A stretch of 64,000 nucleotides of DNA. It comes from Sesamum alatum (lineage: Eukaryota; Streptophyta; Magnoliopsida; Lamiales; Pedaliaceae). Below the pieces are notes generated by a model. The model had not been told where the DNA came from. It saw nothing but the letters and a program-made list of their open reading frames with translations, and did no database searches. Below, piece by piece: positions 11,836 to 23,580 of the stretch. Each line of letters starts with the position of its first letter. Position 1 is the first letter of the stretch. The translations under genes were made by a program, and so were the position numbers. The stretch covers positions 10,292,001-10,356,000 of the forward strand of contig JACGWO010000003.1 of the NCBI GenBank assembly GCA_034509735.1, read 5' to 3'.

Positions 11836-12560
11836 AAATGCGGTAATTGCAACGGTAATAGGAACGGTTTTTTTAATATTAGGAACCGTAAATAGATCAC
11901 TGTACTCATTTAGATAGGTATTAGGAACGGTTCAAGAATGGGAGGCTATCCGTTGCAATGAGAGGCGGTCCTAATAAATAGGAACGGGAGAAGGTCGATG
12001 GTTCCAGAATAGGAACAGTTGTTGAGATACAATCATTTTACCATTCCTAATTACCTTTGTATGTATGAATTTATAATTTTTTCATTTGGAACACCTTATA
12101 AATTATTGGAACGGTCATATCAAAAGAAATACGCGCAATTAGGAACGGTCGTTAGAACACATTTTGGAATTATCAGCATAAGTTGAAGATACAATTTAGC
12201 ACTGTATCTGGAATACGTCTTGGAACGATCGCATGTGCACGTTAGGAACGGTTACTGGAATACATTTAGACCTGATTTTTGGGAACGGATTTTGTACTCC
12301 TAATTTGGAATACGATATTGGACCGATTTTTGGTATTGTATTTAGAATGCAATCCTAACCACGAAAGCATTGAATTTGGAATACATATAGGAATGGTCAG
12401 TCCAGAATTTGAAATTTGTTTTTACCCTTGTATAGGAATGGTTATGTATAAATTTGGAATGGTTGTTCACCCGGTAATCGGAACGGTCACTTATTCTAAA
12501 CAGTCACACATTGGAACGGTTTGTAAGCGCTCCATGACCGTTGAAAGTACCGTTCCTAAA
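11836..12560. repeat. Left subterminal GGAACGGT repeat array of CACTA-2
   Basis: Repeats such as GGAACGGTT, GGAACGGTC and GGAATGGTT occur about every 30-60 bp, ending with CCGTTCCTAAAT. By family knowledge these are probable transposase-accessory protein binding sites. An ORF at 12279-12563 is built of these repeats and is not a gene. Confidence 0.75.
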
Positions 12561-15500
12561 TAAAGAATTATTATTATTATTTTATGGTAATAATTATTAT
12601 TATTAAAATATATATTAAATTATTAATAATATTTTTGAATTTAGTTTTATAATTATTATTTAAATATGAAAAAATGAATAATTTAGAAATAAAAATGATA
12701 TTAAATGTGAATATTATCCAATTTAATTATAAAAATAAAAATAAAAAAAGTCCTAAATCTAGTTGTCGTCCCCCTCGTCCATCTCGTCAACGTCTGGGAG
12801 GGGGGGTCTCTAGGAGGCCGTGACGGTCTCCAGATCGCATGCACTTACAAGAAAGTGACACTTACACGATGCTTGAACCAATCCTTGAATTGTGTTACCA
12901 CTAGTTGATCAATTATCGGGTCCTCCGAATTGTGTTGCTCGAACAGTTCATTCAAGAATGACCTGTAATTGTAAAACTGATAGTTATGAATATACATGTA
13001 ATTGAAATTGAAATGAAGGCTTGCGATAATTAGGTTTGTATAAGACACTTACTCATAGTACGGTGCAATAACTTCACAATTACACAAGACGTATGTCTCG
13101 ATAACATGAAGTTTCTCACCGCTTAGCCATCTCTTCTTTGAGGCTCCACTTGCTCGGCCCGGGTAATTGAAAATGGACCGTACTATTCAATCGTCGTTGC
13201 TCGGAAGATCATCGTTCCGACCGGGTCTGCTTCGCTTGCAGAGAATGTGCGATTTGAAGTAGTGAGAGGAGAAAAGCTCGATTTCTTCGACAATATAAGC
13301 CTCTACAATTGACGCCTGAACGTGTGCTTTGTTTTTCACTTTTTTCTTAAAATCGCGTAGGAATCTATTCATACGAGTATTTATTAAAATGCAATCTAAT
13401 TGCTACTTAAAACTAATATATTTAATAGTAATTAATTAATTACCTCTCAAATGGATACATCCACCTGTATTGCACGAGCCCCCCAACACGCGCCTCATAT
13501 GTAAGGTGAACAATTAGATGCTCCATTGAGTCGAAAAAAGAAGGAGAAAATATTTTCTCGAGGTTCCACAGGATGACGGCTACACTATCTTCCAATTCTT
13601 TTACCTTGGCCACATCTAGTATTGTTGAGCATAGGATCTGGAATAGAAGGCTCTCTTCCGTCAAGGCCCCTCACACGTTTTCTGGAAGCATTTCACGGAA
13701 GGCAACCGGAATTAACTTATGCATGAATACATGATAATTATGGCTCTTCATGTCATGCATTCTTAACTCCTTCATGTTGACGCAACATGCCAAGTTAGAG
13801 GCATACCCATCACGAAACCTAAGACAACGAATCCAGTCATATATCTTCTTCTTTTGCTCCTTCGTCAGTGTATATATCGCTTAGGGCATCACGTTCGGTC
13901 TCCTTTTGTCCACCTCAAGCTCCGGCCGATTACATATGATCTTCAGATCCTTCCATGCATTTAGATTGTCCTTCGTTTTCCCCTTGATGTCCATCACATT
14001 ATTGAATATATTATCGAACACATTCTTCTCAATATGCATGACATCAAGATTGTGTCGTATCAGATGCGTTCCCCAGTATTCAAGCTCCCATAAGATGCTT
14101 TTCTTTGTCCACTTATGATCGACACCATAGCCTTCCCGTTCACTCAACGGTTGTTCGACTGCCTCACTAAACGCATTGACACGAGTTCAAATCTATTCTC
14201 CAGTCAGCGTCGGACGTGCAACCTTTCTCTCGATTCGATTTTTAGTGAAGGCTTTCTTGTTCCTACAATAAGGAGGATCCGGTGGTAGGAACTACCTGTG
14301 GCAGTCAAAATAGCATGCCTTTCGATCGTGCTGTAAATATAATATCCGTGTGTCCTCCATACAAAGTGGACACCCCATAACACCGGCGGTACTCCATCCA
14401 GACGCCATCCCATAAGCAGGAAGGTCGTTCACTGTCCACATCAATGCGGCATGCATTATGAATGCCTGGTTTGTCGCAGTATCGTGCGTACATACACCCA
14501 CATGCCATAAATTTTGCAACTCCTCGATCAAGGAGTCCAAACACATCGATAAGACGTTTTGGATTCGATGGGCCAGGGATCACCATCGTTAGGAACATAT
14601 ACTCAAACTTCATGCACATTCACGGTGGGAGATTGTACGGTGTAAGTATCACGGGCCAACATAAGTCAGTTTTACCATACCGGTCGTGTGGTGCAAACCC
14701 ATCTGTGCACAACCCAAGTCTAACATTACAAGGCTCAGCTGCAAAATCAGGATACGTCTGGTCAAAATGCTTCCAAGCCTCTGCATCGGACGGATGACAC
14801 ATGGATCCTTCCTCCGTCTGATGGCTCGCATGCCAAGTCATATGCTCTGTTGTGGCCTCCGATGAATACAACCTCTGCAGCCGAGGGGTAAGCGGTAGAT
14901 ACCTAAGAGTGACATACGGGGATTTCTTGCGTTTAGGATTTCTGTCCCTAGTGGGCTTGTATCTAGCGTCTCCACAGAACTTGCAATATTCCAAACCAAT
15001 ATCATCCTTCCAGTACAAAATGCAACAGTTTTTGCAAGCATCAATCTTCTGAACTGGTAAACCCAATTCTCGTATCAATTTCTTCGTATTGTAATAACCG
15101 ACGGGGAAAGTGTGATTGCGGGGCATTACAGTATCAGCCTACTGGCATAACCGATCATATGTATGCTCCGAAAAACCCCCTTCGGTCTTGATATTCACCA
15201 AAGAGGCAATTGACGCCAATTGAGAGGTGGTGCAGCCATTTCACAACGGTTGGTCCGCAGCATGAACTACATCAAAAAAACAGTCTGACAAGCCAGAAAC
15301 ATAGTCATAGGGCCCCGAATCGTAATATGAACTAGGACCCACATCAGATGGACAATACCGAGTACCATCATCAGCCGGTCCCTCCTGGTTGTACGAAGAA
15401 CAGATTGACGGCCCGGCGGCATCGAATACTATCCTCTACGCCCAATCCATTTGAGTCGCATCTCCCTAATGCGAACTACCCTCCTCCTGAACATGTGGCA

Positions 15501-15677
15501 TTTGCTGCTGCTGCACAGGGGGCGCTATCAATGCTTCAAAGTATTCTTGCACCCTCTCCTCACCATGCGAAGTCCAATTATAATACTCTGGGATAAACCT
15601 TTTCATACACAAATCAAAATTTACCTCATCTGGTATTTTAAACCGTTCGTTTTTTGCACTTCCAGCAGAGACACTTA

Positions 15678-17860
15678 TGTTAGAATAGGTGACCAGAAAG
15701 CCAATAGGTTAGGCGATTTGTACCTATCTGACAACTTAATGTAAATGTAATATTATTATGTGATGAATAAGATGAGTGTTCGTCACCAATGGTATCTTCT
15801 TTGTTGCGCTCATCTTACATTTGTTTAAACGGTGTTTAACTTATATCGCAACAAAGCCTACAGACTACGGATAACAACTCGTGCAATTGGGCCACGCATT
15901 GATGCTGGTCATGGAACCAACTGATTAAGAGTTGGGTCTGAAACGTTCCAAGTCGAGAACCTCGAGACAAGGCATCGAGAGTCCTATTGAGACTTGCGTC
16001 AAGAGTCGTGTTCATTAGATGAGTGTCGTGTTTCATCAGCGACGGGCGTGGGACGAGCCGATTGGACTGACTCGCGGGGATCATCATATGGAAGCCTTGG
16101 AGGCTTGGTCGGTATGATTGGTTTTCCCCGGTTTCGATAATACGGGAGTAATCCTTAGACTTGAGGAATCACGGCAGTCGCGTGCACAAGACGGCTGTAT
16201 CTTAGATCTGGCGAGAGGTGATCATCTGTAAGATGATCATCATAAGCCTTGTCCAGTGCAGTCGGAATGTGTAGCGAGGATGGTGGATTCCAAGAAGAGG
16301 ATCCGTCCCCTGTCAGTATGTGACAGAAGTATCTCCTATGCACTCGGAGACACGTTCATGCTGTATGAAGTTGTGGCCACAGTGGTTGGTCGAACAGGGA
16401 ATTGGTTTCCTGTGTCGACGCAATGAAGCATACGTGGTCTCGAGTATTAAGCATAGACGCCTAGTCAAGGATGAGAATCGACGCCCAATTCCATACCCTA
16501 GACTAAAGCCGGGAGACGGTAGACGGAAGGATCGTACCCGTACGGAATCGGCGCCAAAATGTTCACGCCAATTCACCTAGTCTCTAGTGCCATGGACCGT
16601 TGCCAGACAGCCACCTATGGTAACAGGCCCTTGTAGGACACGGGCCCAAATCTAGCTGAGGATGAACCTAAAGGGTCACACACAAATCACCGATGAGGTT
16701 GAGAGATCGACTTGGAGTCAATCTCGAAGGATAAAATAAGTAATTGGATTACTTAAGGGAAAGTCCATTGGATGGACGGGCCGATATTGTATCAGGCTTT
16801 CGTTTAATCGGTAAATTGGATTTTCGATCAAATATGGAAAGTTGAGACGTTAGACCTTTTAATTGGATTAAAAGAGCAACGGGAATAATTTAAATGGATA
16901 TTAAATTGGATTTAATGTTGGATTCGTCGTAATTAAATTACGATAAAACCCGGTCCGTTAAACTATACCCGAGAGGAGAAATAATTCCTATTTTAGAATA
17001 GGAAGAAGTTGGACTTCTTCCCTTAATTAAACATGGCCGACAAGCTCCCTTGGAGGAAGCAAAATCAGCCATGTTTCATGCTAGGTGGTATGTTGACTTA
17101 TCTCTTTTGGAAAGAGACAAATCAACTCCAATCAAGCTCTTCCCTTTTGGTATGATTTGATCATACCATAAATTTTGGTAGGCTTGATTGAAGAATTGAT
17201 GGCGATTGATTGGAATGAATCTACACATCCTTGGATGAACCTAGACACATTCCAATAATCATATTAATTATGTATATATATTAGAATATACAACACCAAG
17301 CATAAGTGATTCATTATTCATCTTTTTCTAGGAAAAAGAGGAGACAAAAATCCCTCTCCTCTCTCTCAACTCTCGGCCTCTCTCCCTCTCTCACACTTGT
17401 GTTCTTCACTTGATTTTGAATCAAGAAGAAGAACAAAGTAAGTTTAAGAGAGCACTAATTCATAGTGTTCTTCTCTTAAACCGATTCCTTCTTAAACCCG
17501 CTCTTTTCTAGCAAGAAGAACGTGTGTTTCTTCCGGTGTGGTGTGGATCACCTTTGGAGAATCTATACGTTTGGATTTCTTGAGCATTCTGGAGAAGGAA
17601 CAACGCTAGTAGCCGGGAGCATACGCTAAACAATCAAAGGTAACAGTTTTACTACGCTTTAATTGATTTAATATACATCTATGCCTTATGTGTTTAAATA
17701 TATGTTTCCAATATTTACACATTCTACATCGAACGCCCGGTTGAGCACCCAAGGGTACACCCCCTGGGATTCGTTTATTTAAATTAGATTTAAATTTATG
17801 CACTTTTTTCTCGCTTTCTCGCTTTTGCTTGCGCTCACGGGCGGATCCGCTTGTCCTTCA
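15678..17860 (+). mobile_element. Solo copia LTR, plus strand, TSD ACTTA
   Basis: It starts TGTTAGAATAGGTGACC and ends CGCTTGTCCTTCA; both flanks are ACTTA (15673-15677 and 17861-17865). Its length of 2183 bp matches the 2213-bp 5' LTR of E, and sampled stretches look about 97% alike. No internal sequence is present, so it is the product of LTR-LTR recombination. It interrupts the N-terminal part of the CACTA-2 transposase. ORFs inside it (15836-16087, 16155-16343, 16313-16576, 16320-16580, 17606-17803) are chance frames in the LTR. Confidence 0.95.
17265..17290 (+). promoter_or_regulatory. Possible TATA box of the solo LTR
   Basis: TATATATA at 17273-17280 lies at the end of the AT-rich U3-like part, about 60 bp upstream of a CT-rich stretch (17355-17400) typical of a plant transcript leader. 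The position fits an LTR promoter; no transcription evidence is available from sequence. Confidence 0.35.
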
Positions 17861-18239
17861 ACTTAATCTTGTCCCCGTCCATATATGCATGCTGAGATTG
17901 GACCCATTCTAAAAATATTGTAACACCATCTTCAAACTCCAGCGTCACACCCAGGACGTCTCGATCATACATCCATTTCCTCAATTGTCTTAACATGATT
18001 GATCCTACGTATAATTCACAACAATACGCAATTAAATGACGAGAATATATTATATACATATAACTAACAATTATAGAATTTTGCATACTTACCTGAGCAA
18101 AACACCTACCAATATCAATGCAAAGTTCGCGCAAGTAATTGATATGTTCGATTTTCCGTACAAAGAATCAACAAGGGGAAGCAACAAAATGAGTTCGAGA
18201 GTAATTATAAAAACAATGAGAAAGAAGGGGGACATATAT

Positions 18240-18895
18240 ATAGAACATATTGGAACAGGCATTCGAATATTATTTGGAACACAAAACTAGCCGTTGAAAT
18301 ATAGCCGTTGTTCCAGCTTTAGGAACGATATCAGGCACGGTCATAGAAACGGTCATATTACCGTTGTAATATAGCCATTTGGACATATTAGGAACGGTAT
18401 GTGGCGCGCATCGACCATGACCGTTCCTACTTGGAGCACAATTGGGAACGGGAATTGTAACAATATTGCATTTCCTTTATACCCACAATTTGGAATGGTC
18501 ATTGCATTACATTTTTGCTCATGGCATAAAAGGGCCTCATATAGCACTACATATTAGAACGGTCAGAAAACCGATCCAAATAGAACCGGTGTCTGGAACA
18601 CATAAAGGAACGGTCACTGTTCCAAGTGGCCTAACCGTTCCAAATATCACACATGTGTTCCAAATGGAATACCAAAATATACCCGGTCCTTTAGGAACGG
18701 TAATAGGTTTACATATTGGCACACAGATGTTGACACATATATAGGAACTGTCGTTTCGTTCCTATTCGTTCATACTACAATTAACTCGAAAGTGACGTCA
18801 TCAACGGTTTCTTGTGCCACTACCGGTCCATTTACCGTTCCTATTAGGAACGGTCATTGGAACGGTCGTATATATCCGTTCCAATTCCCGCATTT
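18240..18895. repeat. Right subterminal GGAACGGT repeat array of CACTA-2
   Basis: This is the same motif family as the left array, in both orientations (GGAACGGTC, ACCGTTCCT), dense up to the terminus. ORFs at 18353-18547, 18442-18744 and 18537-18722 are made of these repeats and are rejected as genes. Confidence 0.75.
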
Positions 18896-18908
18896 TTTTA
18901 TAGTGATA

Positions 18909-19478
18909 TTTATATCAAATATAAACATGCCAACATATAAATACATCCCATCCATTTATAACTAGATATATAATATCTAACCATAAACATAATTAAAATG
19001 CCATATTAATTATGCAATTAAAAAGATGGATATCATTTTTTACATCCAATGTACAAACCATTTTTTTTTTGTTTGGAAACCATTTCCAAAATAATCTAAG
19101 GCATAAAAATATTTTTAGAAAAATAAATGTTAACTAAAATTAAAATATGCCAAAATTAATAACATTCATAAAACTAGCAGAAATAGAAAATGGCAATTTT
19201 TCATGAAAAAACAGTGAAAAACGGCCCAGACCGGCCGACGGCCAGCCGCACGCGTGCGCGCGCCCATGTGCACAGGCGGTCTGCCTGCGCACCTGCTGGC
19301 CCAGTGACCGGCCGGCCGACAGCAACAAGCAGACTACTGTTGAATGCTTTTCCAAAGTTTTTTTTTTAAAATTTCTGCTATAAAACTGAAACATAAACAT
19401 GCATTTACATAAAATCCAATTCTCATAAAATGCATGGATATCCATAATTTCAAAAGTAAAATTAATACATATTCTAAT
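18909..19478 (-). other. Copia A leader, distal part with GC-rich tract
   Basis: This leader sequence resumes after CACTA-2 and is AT-rich except for a GC-rich island at about 19213-19320. That island matches in position and character those at 35026-35280 (C) and 52433-52530 (E). The ORF at 19140-19490 spans it but has no recognisable protein. The leader stops before any primer-binding site. Confidence 0.65.
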
Positions 19479-21120
19479 ACACAAGCCCAAGTCTAGCTGA
19501 GGGTGAATCTAAAGAGTCACACACAAATCACTGGATAGTGGTGGAATTAATTTGGAATTAATTTTGAAAGAGGTGAATTAATTTAATTAGATAAAACTAA
19601 TTCTTGATGAGCATAAATGATTGGATCATTTCTGCAGAATTATCCATTGGATGGATGATCCAAAATTAGTTAATTAGATTAAATGAATTTTGGATTTGGC
19701 CTTTTAAATTAATTAGATTAATTTAAAGGAGGTTTGGGCTAATTGACTAGTGGATTGGATTCACTAATAAATTAGTAGATGGACTTGTCTAATTAATGGA
19801 TTGGATTCATTAACTAGTAGAGATGGGCTAGAAATAATTAATTGAATTAATTATTATATTATACATAATTAATTAGGTGGAGTGGATTCATTTAATTAAT
19901 TAAGTGCATTGGGCTTGTGAATTATTTAATTGGATTAAATATTTACTTGGAAATTAAAAGTGTTGGATATTTTATTTAATTGGATTAAATAAATAAGTCC
20001 AACAAATTTAATAATTGGGCTCTAATTAATTTGTAGGACAAACTAAATGAGCCTAGTCCAAATATACATGCCTAGCCCACAATTGACTTTCCATAAGTCA
20101 AGGGTTGACATTCCTTGTAAAGAAAGAGCCAAAAATCATCTACATACAATGAAGGGATAATTGCGATTTAAGTCCTCAAACTTTGCCACTTATGCAGTTT
20201 CGGTCCTTAAACATTTTTAAGTTGCACTTTTGGTCCTCAAACTATTATTTTTTTGGTAGTTTTGGTCCTTCTGTTAACTTAACCGTTAAAGTTAACGGAA
20301 ATTTAACTTTTAGTGCCAAAATTATTATTTTACTCCCATTTTGTACTACTTTTCAAATTTTAGTCCAATGCACTCATTTTATTCCAATTTTTTTCAAACT
20401 TCAAGAGAGAAAAAAATTTAAAAAAAATGAATTTAAACAACAAAATTTCTATATAATCTTACTAAAATATTGTTGTGGAATGTTATGTTATGTTTGATAT
20501 TTGTGGAATGTTATGTCATAATTTCAAATTCAATAGTTCATAATCTATTAATGTTTGAGATTGTGGCATGTTAAGTTAAATTGTGTTGATGTTTAATTAA
20601 TCAATGATGTTTATTTTTCAGTATTTATGTTGTTTTTTGCTTACACATGTTGTAGGTATTGCATTATACACAAAATTGGTTATTGACAATATTATAGTAA
20701 GATTATATAGAAATTTTGTTGCTTAAATTTATCTTTTTTTGTTGTTTTTTCTCTCTTGAAATTTGAAGAAAAATGAAATAAAATGAGTGTATTGGACTAA
20801 AATTTGAAAATTAGTACAAAATGGGAGTAAAATGACAATTTTTGGCACTAAAAATGAAATTTTCGTTAATTTTAACGGTTAAGTTAACGGAATGACCAAA
20901 ATTGCCAAAAAAATAATAGTTTGAGGACCAAAAGTGCAACTTAAAAATGACCGAAACTGCATATGTGGCAAAGTTTGAGGACCATTATTGCATTTATCCC
21001 TACAATGAATGTAGGATTGTCCACATTCAATCTATGTAATTGTGGGTAGATTATAGAAGATTGGAGAGATATGTGGAAGTTGTCTTATAGCTTAGAAGTT
21101 GTTTTAGCCACATCACACGG
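19479..21120 (+). repeat. Copia LTR fragment, plus strand, split by a MULE
   Basis: From ACAAGCCCAAGTCTAGCTGAGGGTGAA the sequence follows the plus-strand LTR pattern (compare 40370 onward). The AT-rich TTAATTAGATTAA interior is typical of the A/D LTR subfamily. It starts mid-LTR, directly against the end of copia A's leader. The MULE at 20154-21000 is inserted in it with a 9-bp TSD. The right limit is uncertain, because the sequence after 21010 diverges from the other LTRs. Confidence 0.55.
20154..21000. mobile_element. Foldback MULE-type MITE, 847 bp, TSD TACAATGAA
   Basis: The 9-bp target duplication TACAATGAA flanks both ends (20145-20153, 21001-21009), the hallmark of Mutator-like elements. 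The arms start GGGATAA(T/A)TGC and stay complementary for about 320 bp (20154-20475 against 20685-21000) with modest divergence, leaving a loop of about 210 bp. There is no coding capacity; the ORF at 20183-20497 lies within one arm. Confidence 0.9.
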
Positions 21121-21558
21121 TTTTTTAGCAATGATCAATAATATTGTAGCCAATAGTAATTTTTTTTTAATGACATTGTTGTATGAACACATGATCTTCT
21201 AATTATGATACTTCAATTTCATCAACTGAGTAGGCCCTAGTTGGCAATAATTTCTTCTTACAAGATGCATATTTTAATATAGTTGTCAGGAATTAATTGC
21301 AATTTACCCATCGAAAAAAAAAAAAAACATGAATAAACACAAAAACACCTCCAAAATAAAAAATAAATAAAATATATCAACAACACCGTTAAACTTTTAA
21401 AAATGAAGTTTACGCTTATTCTAAAAGCCCAAGGATCTGTAACCGCAAAATAAACACAAATGAAAAAGCTAATCACGGAATCGTACCTTTGTCTTTTTTT
21501 TTTTCCTTAAATTTTTTTATTAGAATTTTCAAATTGAGCCCTATATTGTTAATTTTAC

Positions 21559-21775
21559 GATAAATTACATTGATACTTCTTGAAATTAAGTCCAAATACA
21601 CAAACATTCTTTACTTTTTGTAAAGTTACAACCACACCTGTTGAGGTCGTACACCCTCTATTCAGCGATAAAAGTTTACACAAATACCACGCAAGAAATA
21701 CCTACAATTTTACAAAATGTAAGAAATGTTCGTACATTTAAACTTAACCTCAACGGGTACAATTGTAATTTACCC
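21559..21775. repeat. Short inverted-repeat (foldback) element
   Basis: The left arm GATAAATTACATTGATAC and the reverse of the right arm GGGTAAATTACAATTGTAC continue similar for about 75-80 bp, leaving almost no loop. No clear TSD is visible, in part because a Tourist-like MITE begins immediately to the right. It is probably a MITE of unknown superfamily. Confidence 0.55.
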
Positions 21776-21778
21776 TTA

Positions 21779-22604
21779 GGGTTCGTTTGGTTCGTATGAT
21801 AGGATTAAGCGTGATGGGATTGGGTGGGATGTGAAATTGAATGATAGTTAATCTCATCTTACATTATATGTTGTTTGGTTTGATGTATTGTATGTAGGAT
21901 ATCCCATGTGATAATACAGTATGGTGTTTGGTTGAAGGGATTGTAAAATATGATTAAATGCAAAAAGACTATTAAGTTTATCCTCTTTTAAGTTATTTAC
22001 ATCTTTATATTGTAACTTGTCCATAATCACAAATTTTTTTTAAAAAAAACTATAAAGTATTTATTGAATTAATTGCTTCAAATAAAATCAATTTGTGGAA
22101 TATTTCCTTTATTTTTCTGTATCTATATGAAATAGAAGTTCAAAATACGCATTCAATTTAGTAATTAATTAAAAATCAAATATTTTTCAAAAGTAAAAAA
22201 AAAGTAATATTTTTTATTCTATTTTATTATTTAATTATTATAATTTAAAATATATTTTTTTAATCATGCATGTGATTCTCAAGTAACAAAAAATATAAAA
22301 AATTAAAAAAAAAAAAAAGGACAAAAGTTTGGTTGTTCATGATGAGAAGAAATAGATAGAGAGGAAAAGAGGGGGGAGAGGGAGATGATAGAAGGGTAAA
22401 TGAGGAATAAAATTTTTAATACTGGTTTATTATAATTTGTGGGACTGTGTATCCCACCTCATAAGTGGTATCCATTATCCCATAAATTTTGATAAATAAG
22501 ACCGGGCCCGGTATTAATACCGGGCTCTAATAATACTAACCAAACGTGTGATTAGACATGATAAGTAATTTTATCATGCCTAATCACACAAACCAAACGG
22601 GGCC
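21779..22604. mobile_element. Tourist/PIF-Harbinger-type MITE, 826 bp, TSD TTA
   Basis: The ends are GGGTTCGTTTGGTTCGTATG and, in reverse, GGCCCCGTTTGGTTTGTGTG, an imperfect TIR followed by matching GATTAGG/GATTAAG words. The target duplication TTA lies at 21776-21778 and 22605-22607. The interior is AT-rich with no transposase. TTA target choice and the GTTTGGTT end fit Tourist-like elements. Confidence 0.8.
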
Positions 22605-22607
22605 TTA

Positions 22608-23430
22608 GTTTATGTAGTTTGTTTTTCCAATTGTCAAATAATAAATAACACACACCATCCATTTGCCCCCAGAAAGGAGAGAAGGGAGTTGGATATTCGG
22701 AGATAAAAAGTGAATCGTCCTATTGTATAGGATTCCATTTGGCAAAGGAGAAAGGACCAAAGTCAAGAAAGAAAGAGATTCCAGATGGTGACTCACTATC
22801 CATCAACTGACACGAGTAAAGTCACCCCCCCTTAACACTCTTATTCATTTCTTCTCTTTTTCTTCTTTTCTTTTATCTCATTTATATGATATAATTACCT
22901 TAATTAATTATTATCCTAATCAAAAAGACTGTTGATTTCTGCAGTAGCCAGCTCTAAAGAACATCCCTTTTAAGCCCTATATTACACACAAAAGGTACTC
23001 ATCACCTCTTTCACTTTTAATTCCATCACACGTTGCAAAACTTCCCCTTTTTCTCGTTTCCTACACAACTTCATTTGGCTTTTTTTCTTTTTATCCTTTT
23101 TCGCTAAACTGCATTTTACCCCTCCTATTTTCATAAACTAGCAACCCCCCCCCCTTTTAAAGACTAAACACTCCTCGTATTTTAAAAAATATTTTGCGAT
23201 TATTATTTCATTCTATATATTTAAATTTAAAAATTAATTAAATATATCAATAATTCAAATGAACGAATATATTCAAACGAGACAAAATATATAAACAACT
23301 AATTGTTAACCAAATTAGATTGCGGATTATTAGCTCAGAATTAAGGGAGTCCCTTCAGACTTCTGTTCTATATAGATTGTGGCACATCCCTTGGCCATAG
23401 TGGTTGTAATTGCAGCGTTCATTTGGCTGC
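22608..23430. other. AT-rich intergenic sequence, no gene seen
   Basis: I find no retroelement coding and no supported ORF here. There are homopolymer C and T runs (about 23146, 23100) and pyrimidine-rich TTCTTCT stretches (22840-22880). It may be low-copy DNA next to a gene outside the window, but nothing in it proves that. Confidence 0.4.
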
Positions 23431-23432
23431 GG

Positions 23433-23580
23433 TTTTTTTTTTTTTTTTTTTAATTTATTCAATGCAACTTACAGTTCCCGAAACAAAAAATTATTGTCCA
23501 AATTTGGGGACTCGAACTCAACTTACCAATATGAGCTAACATGATTTGGATTTATTATTATTTTTTATATGTATCACAAT
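23433..23580 (-). mobile_element. SINE-like tRNA-derived repeat with poly(A) tail
   Basis: On the minus strand, GTTAGCTCATATTGGTAAG resembles a tRNA A box and GAGTTCGAGTCCCC a B box about 12 bp later. A stretch of about 70 bp follows, then a 19-base A run (T run at 23433-23451 on the plus strand). This is the layout of a tRNA-derived SINE. No target duplication was established. Confidence 0.45.

Larger units (their letters stand above)
12725..17997 (-). pseudogene. TNPD-type CACTA transposase pseudogene
   Basis: The likely start is the ATG at 17997-17995. The N-terminal Transposase-associated domain (WMYDRDVLGVTLEFEDG) leads into a Cys-rich KIKCLCWKCKKRT motif whose codons join across the solo LTR (15678-17860) in frame. 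Then follow a WTSHGEERVQEYFEA segment (15580-15530), the Transposase_21 core at 15126-14620 (DACKNCCILYWKDD, CKFCGDARYK, DGFAPHDR), PGPSNPKRLIDVF (about 14570), INDLPAYGM-like VNDLPAYGMASGWSTAG (14420-14380), HNLDVMHIEKNVFDNI (14060-14020), and DUF4218-like pieces (13664-13440, 13372-13187). A C-terminal WFKHRV region (13048-12845) and an acidic tail precede the final stop near 12725. Several frameshifts and stops make it non-functional. The family catalyses CACTA transposition in the nucleus. Confidence 0.85.
11825..18905. mobile_element. CACTA-2 (En/Spm-type) transposon with TNPD pseudogene, interrupted by a solo LTR
   Basis: The left end begins CACTACAAAAAAAATGCGG; the right end, read in reverse, begins CACTATAAAAAAATGCGGG. 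The flanking triplets are ACA (11822-11824) and ATA (18906-18908), a TSD with one mismatch or later mutation. Both ends carry dense GGAACGGT-type subterminal repeats (at least two dozen by eye, in both orientations). The interior encodes a TNPD-type transposase on the minus strand. Without the solo LTR and its duplicated target, the element is about 4.9 kb. Confidence 0.85.
1..19478 (-). mobile_element. Ty1/copia element A, nested and broken, right LTR missing
   Basis: This is an old copia retrotransposon on the minus strand. In forward coordinates its parts are the 3' LTR (1-2160), PPT, RNase H/RT (2176-3500), integrase (3500-4750), CACTA-1 insertion (4971-9510), protease/zinc knuckle/gag (9514-10632), leader (10633-11824), CACTA-2 insertion (11825-18905), and leader remainder with a GC-rich tract (18909-19478). 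Removing the two DNA transposons gives the same order and spacing as element E. The sequence stops before a primer-binding site would be expected and abuts an inverted LTR fragment, so the 5' LTR is lost or rearranged. Confidence 0.8.

Noticed and set aside
15836..17803. Several ORFs of 60-90 codons inside the solo LTR (also mirrored in the LTRs of C and E, e.g. 46225-46464 and 54057-54300)
   Set aside because: They lie in LTR sequence, occur on both strands over the same bases, and have no recognisable motif; conservation between copies reflects LTR similarity.
18036..18744. Plus-strand ORFs in the right end of CACTA-2
   Set aside because: They are made of GGAACGGT subterminal repeats or are antisense to the TNPD N-terminus.
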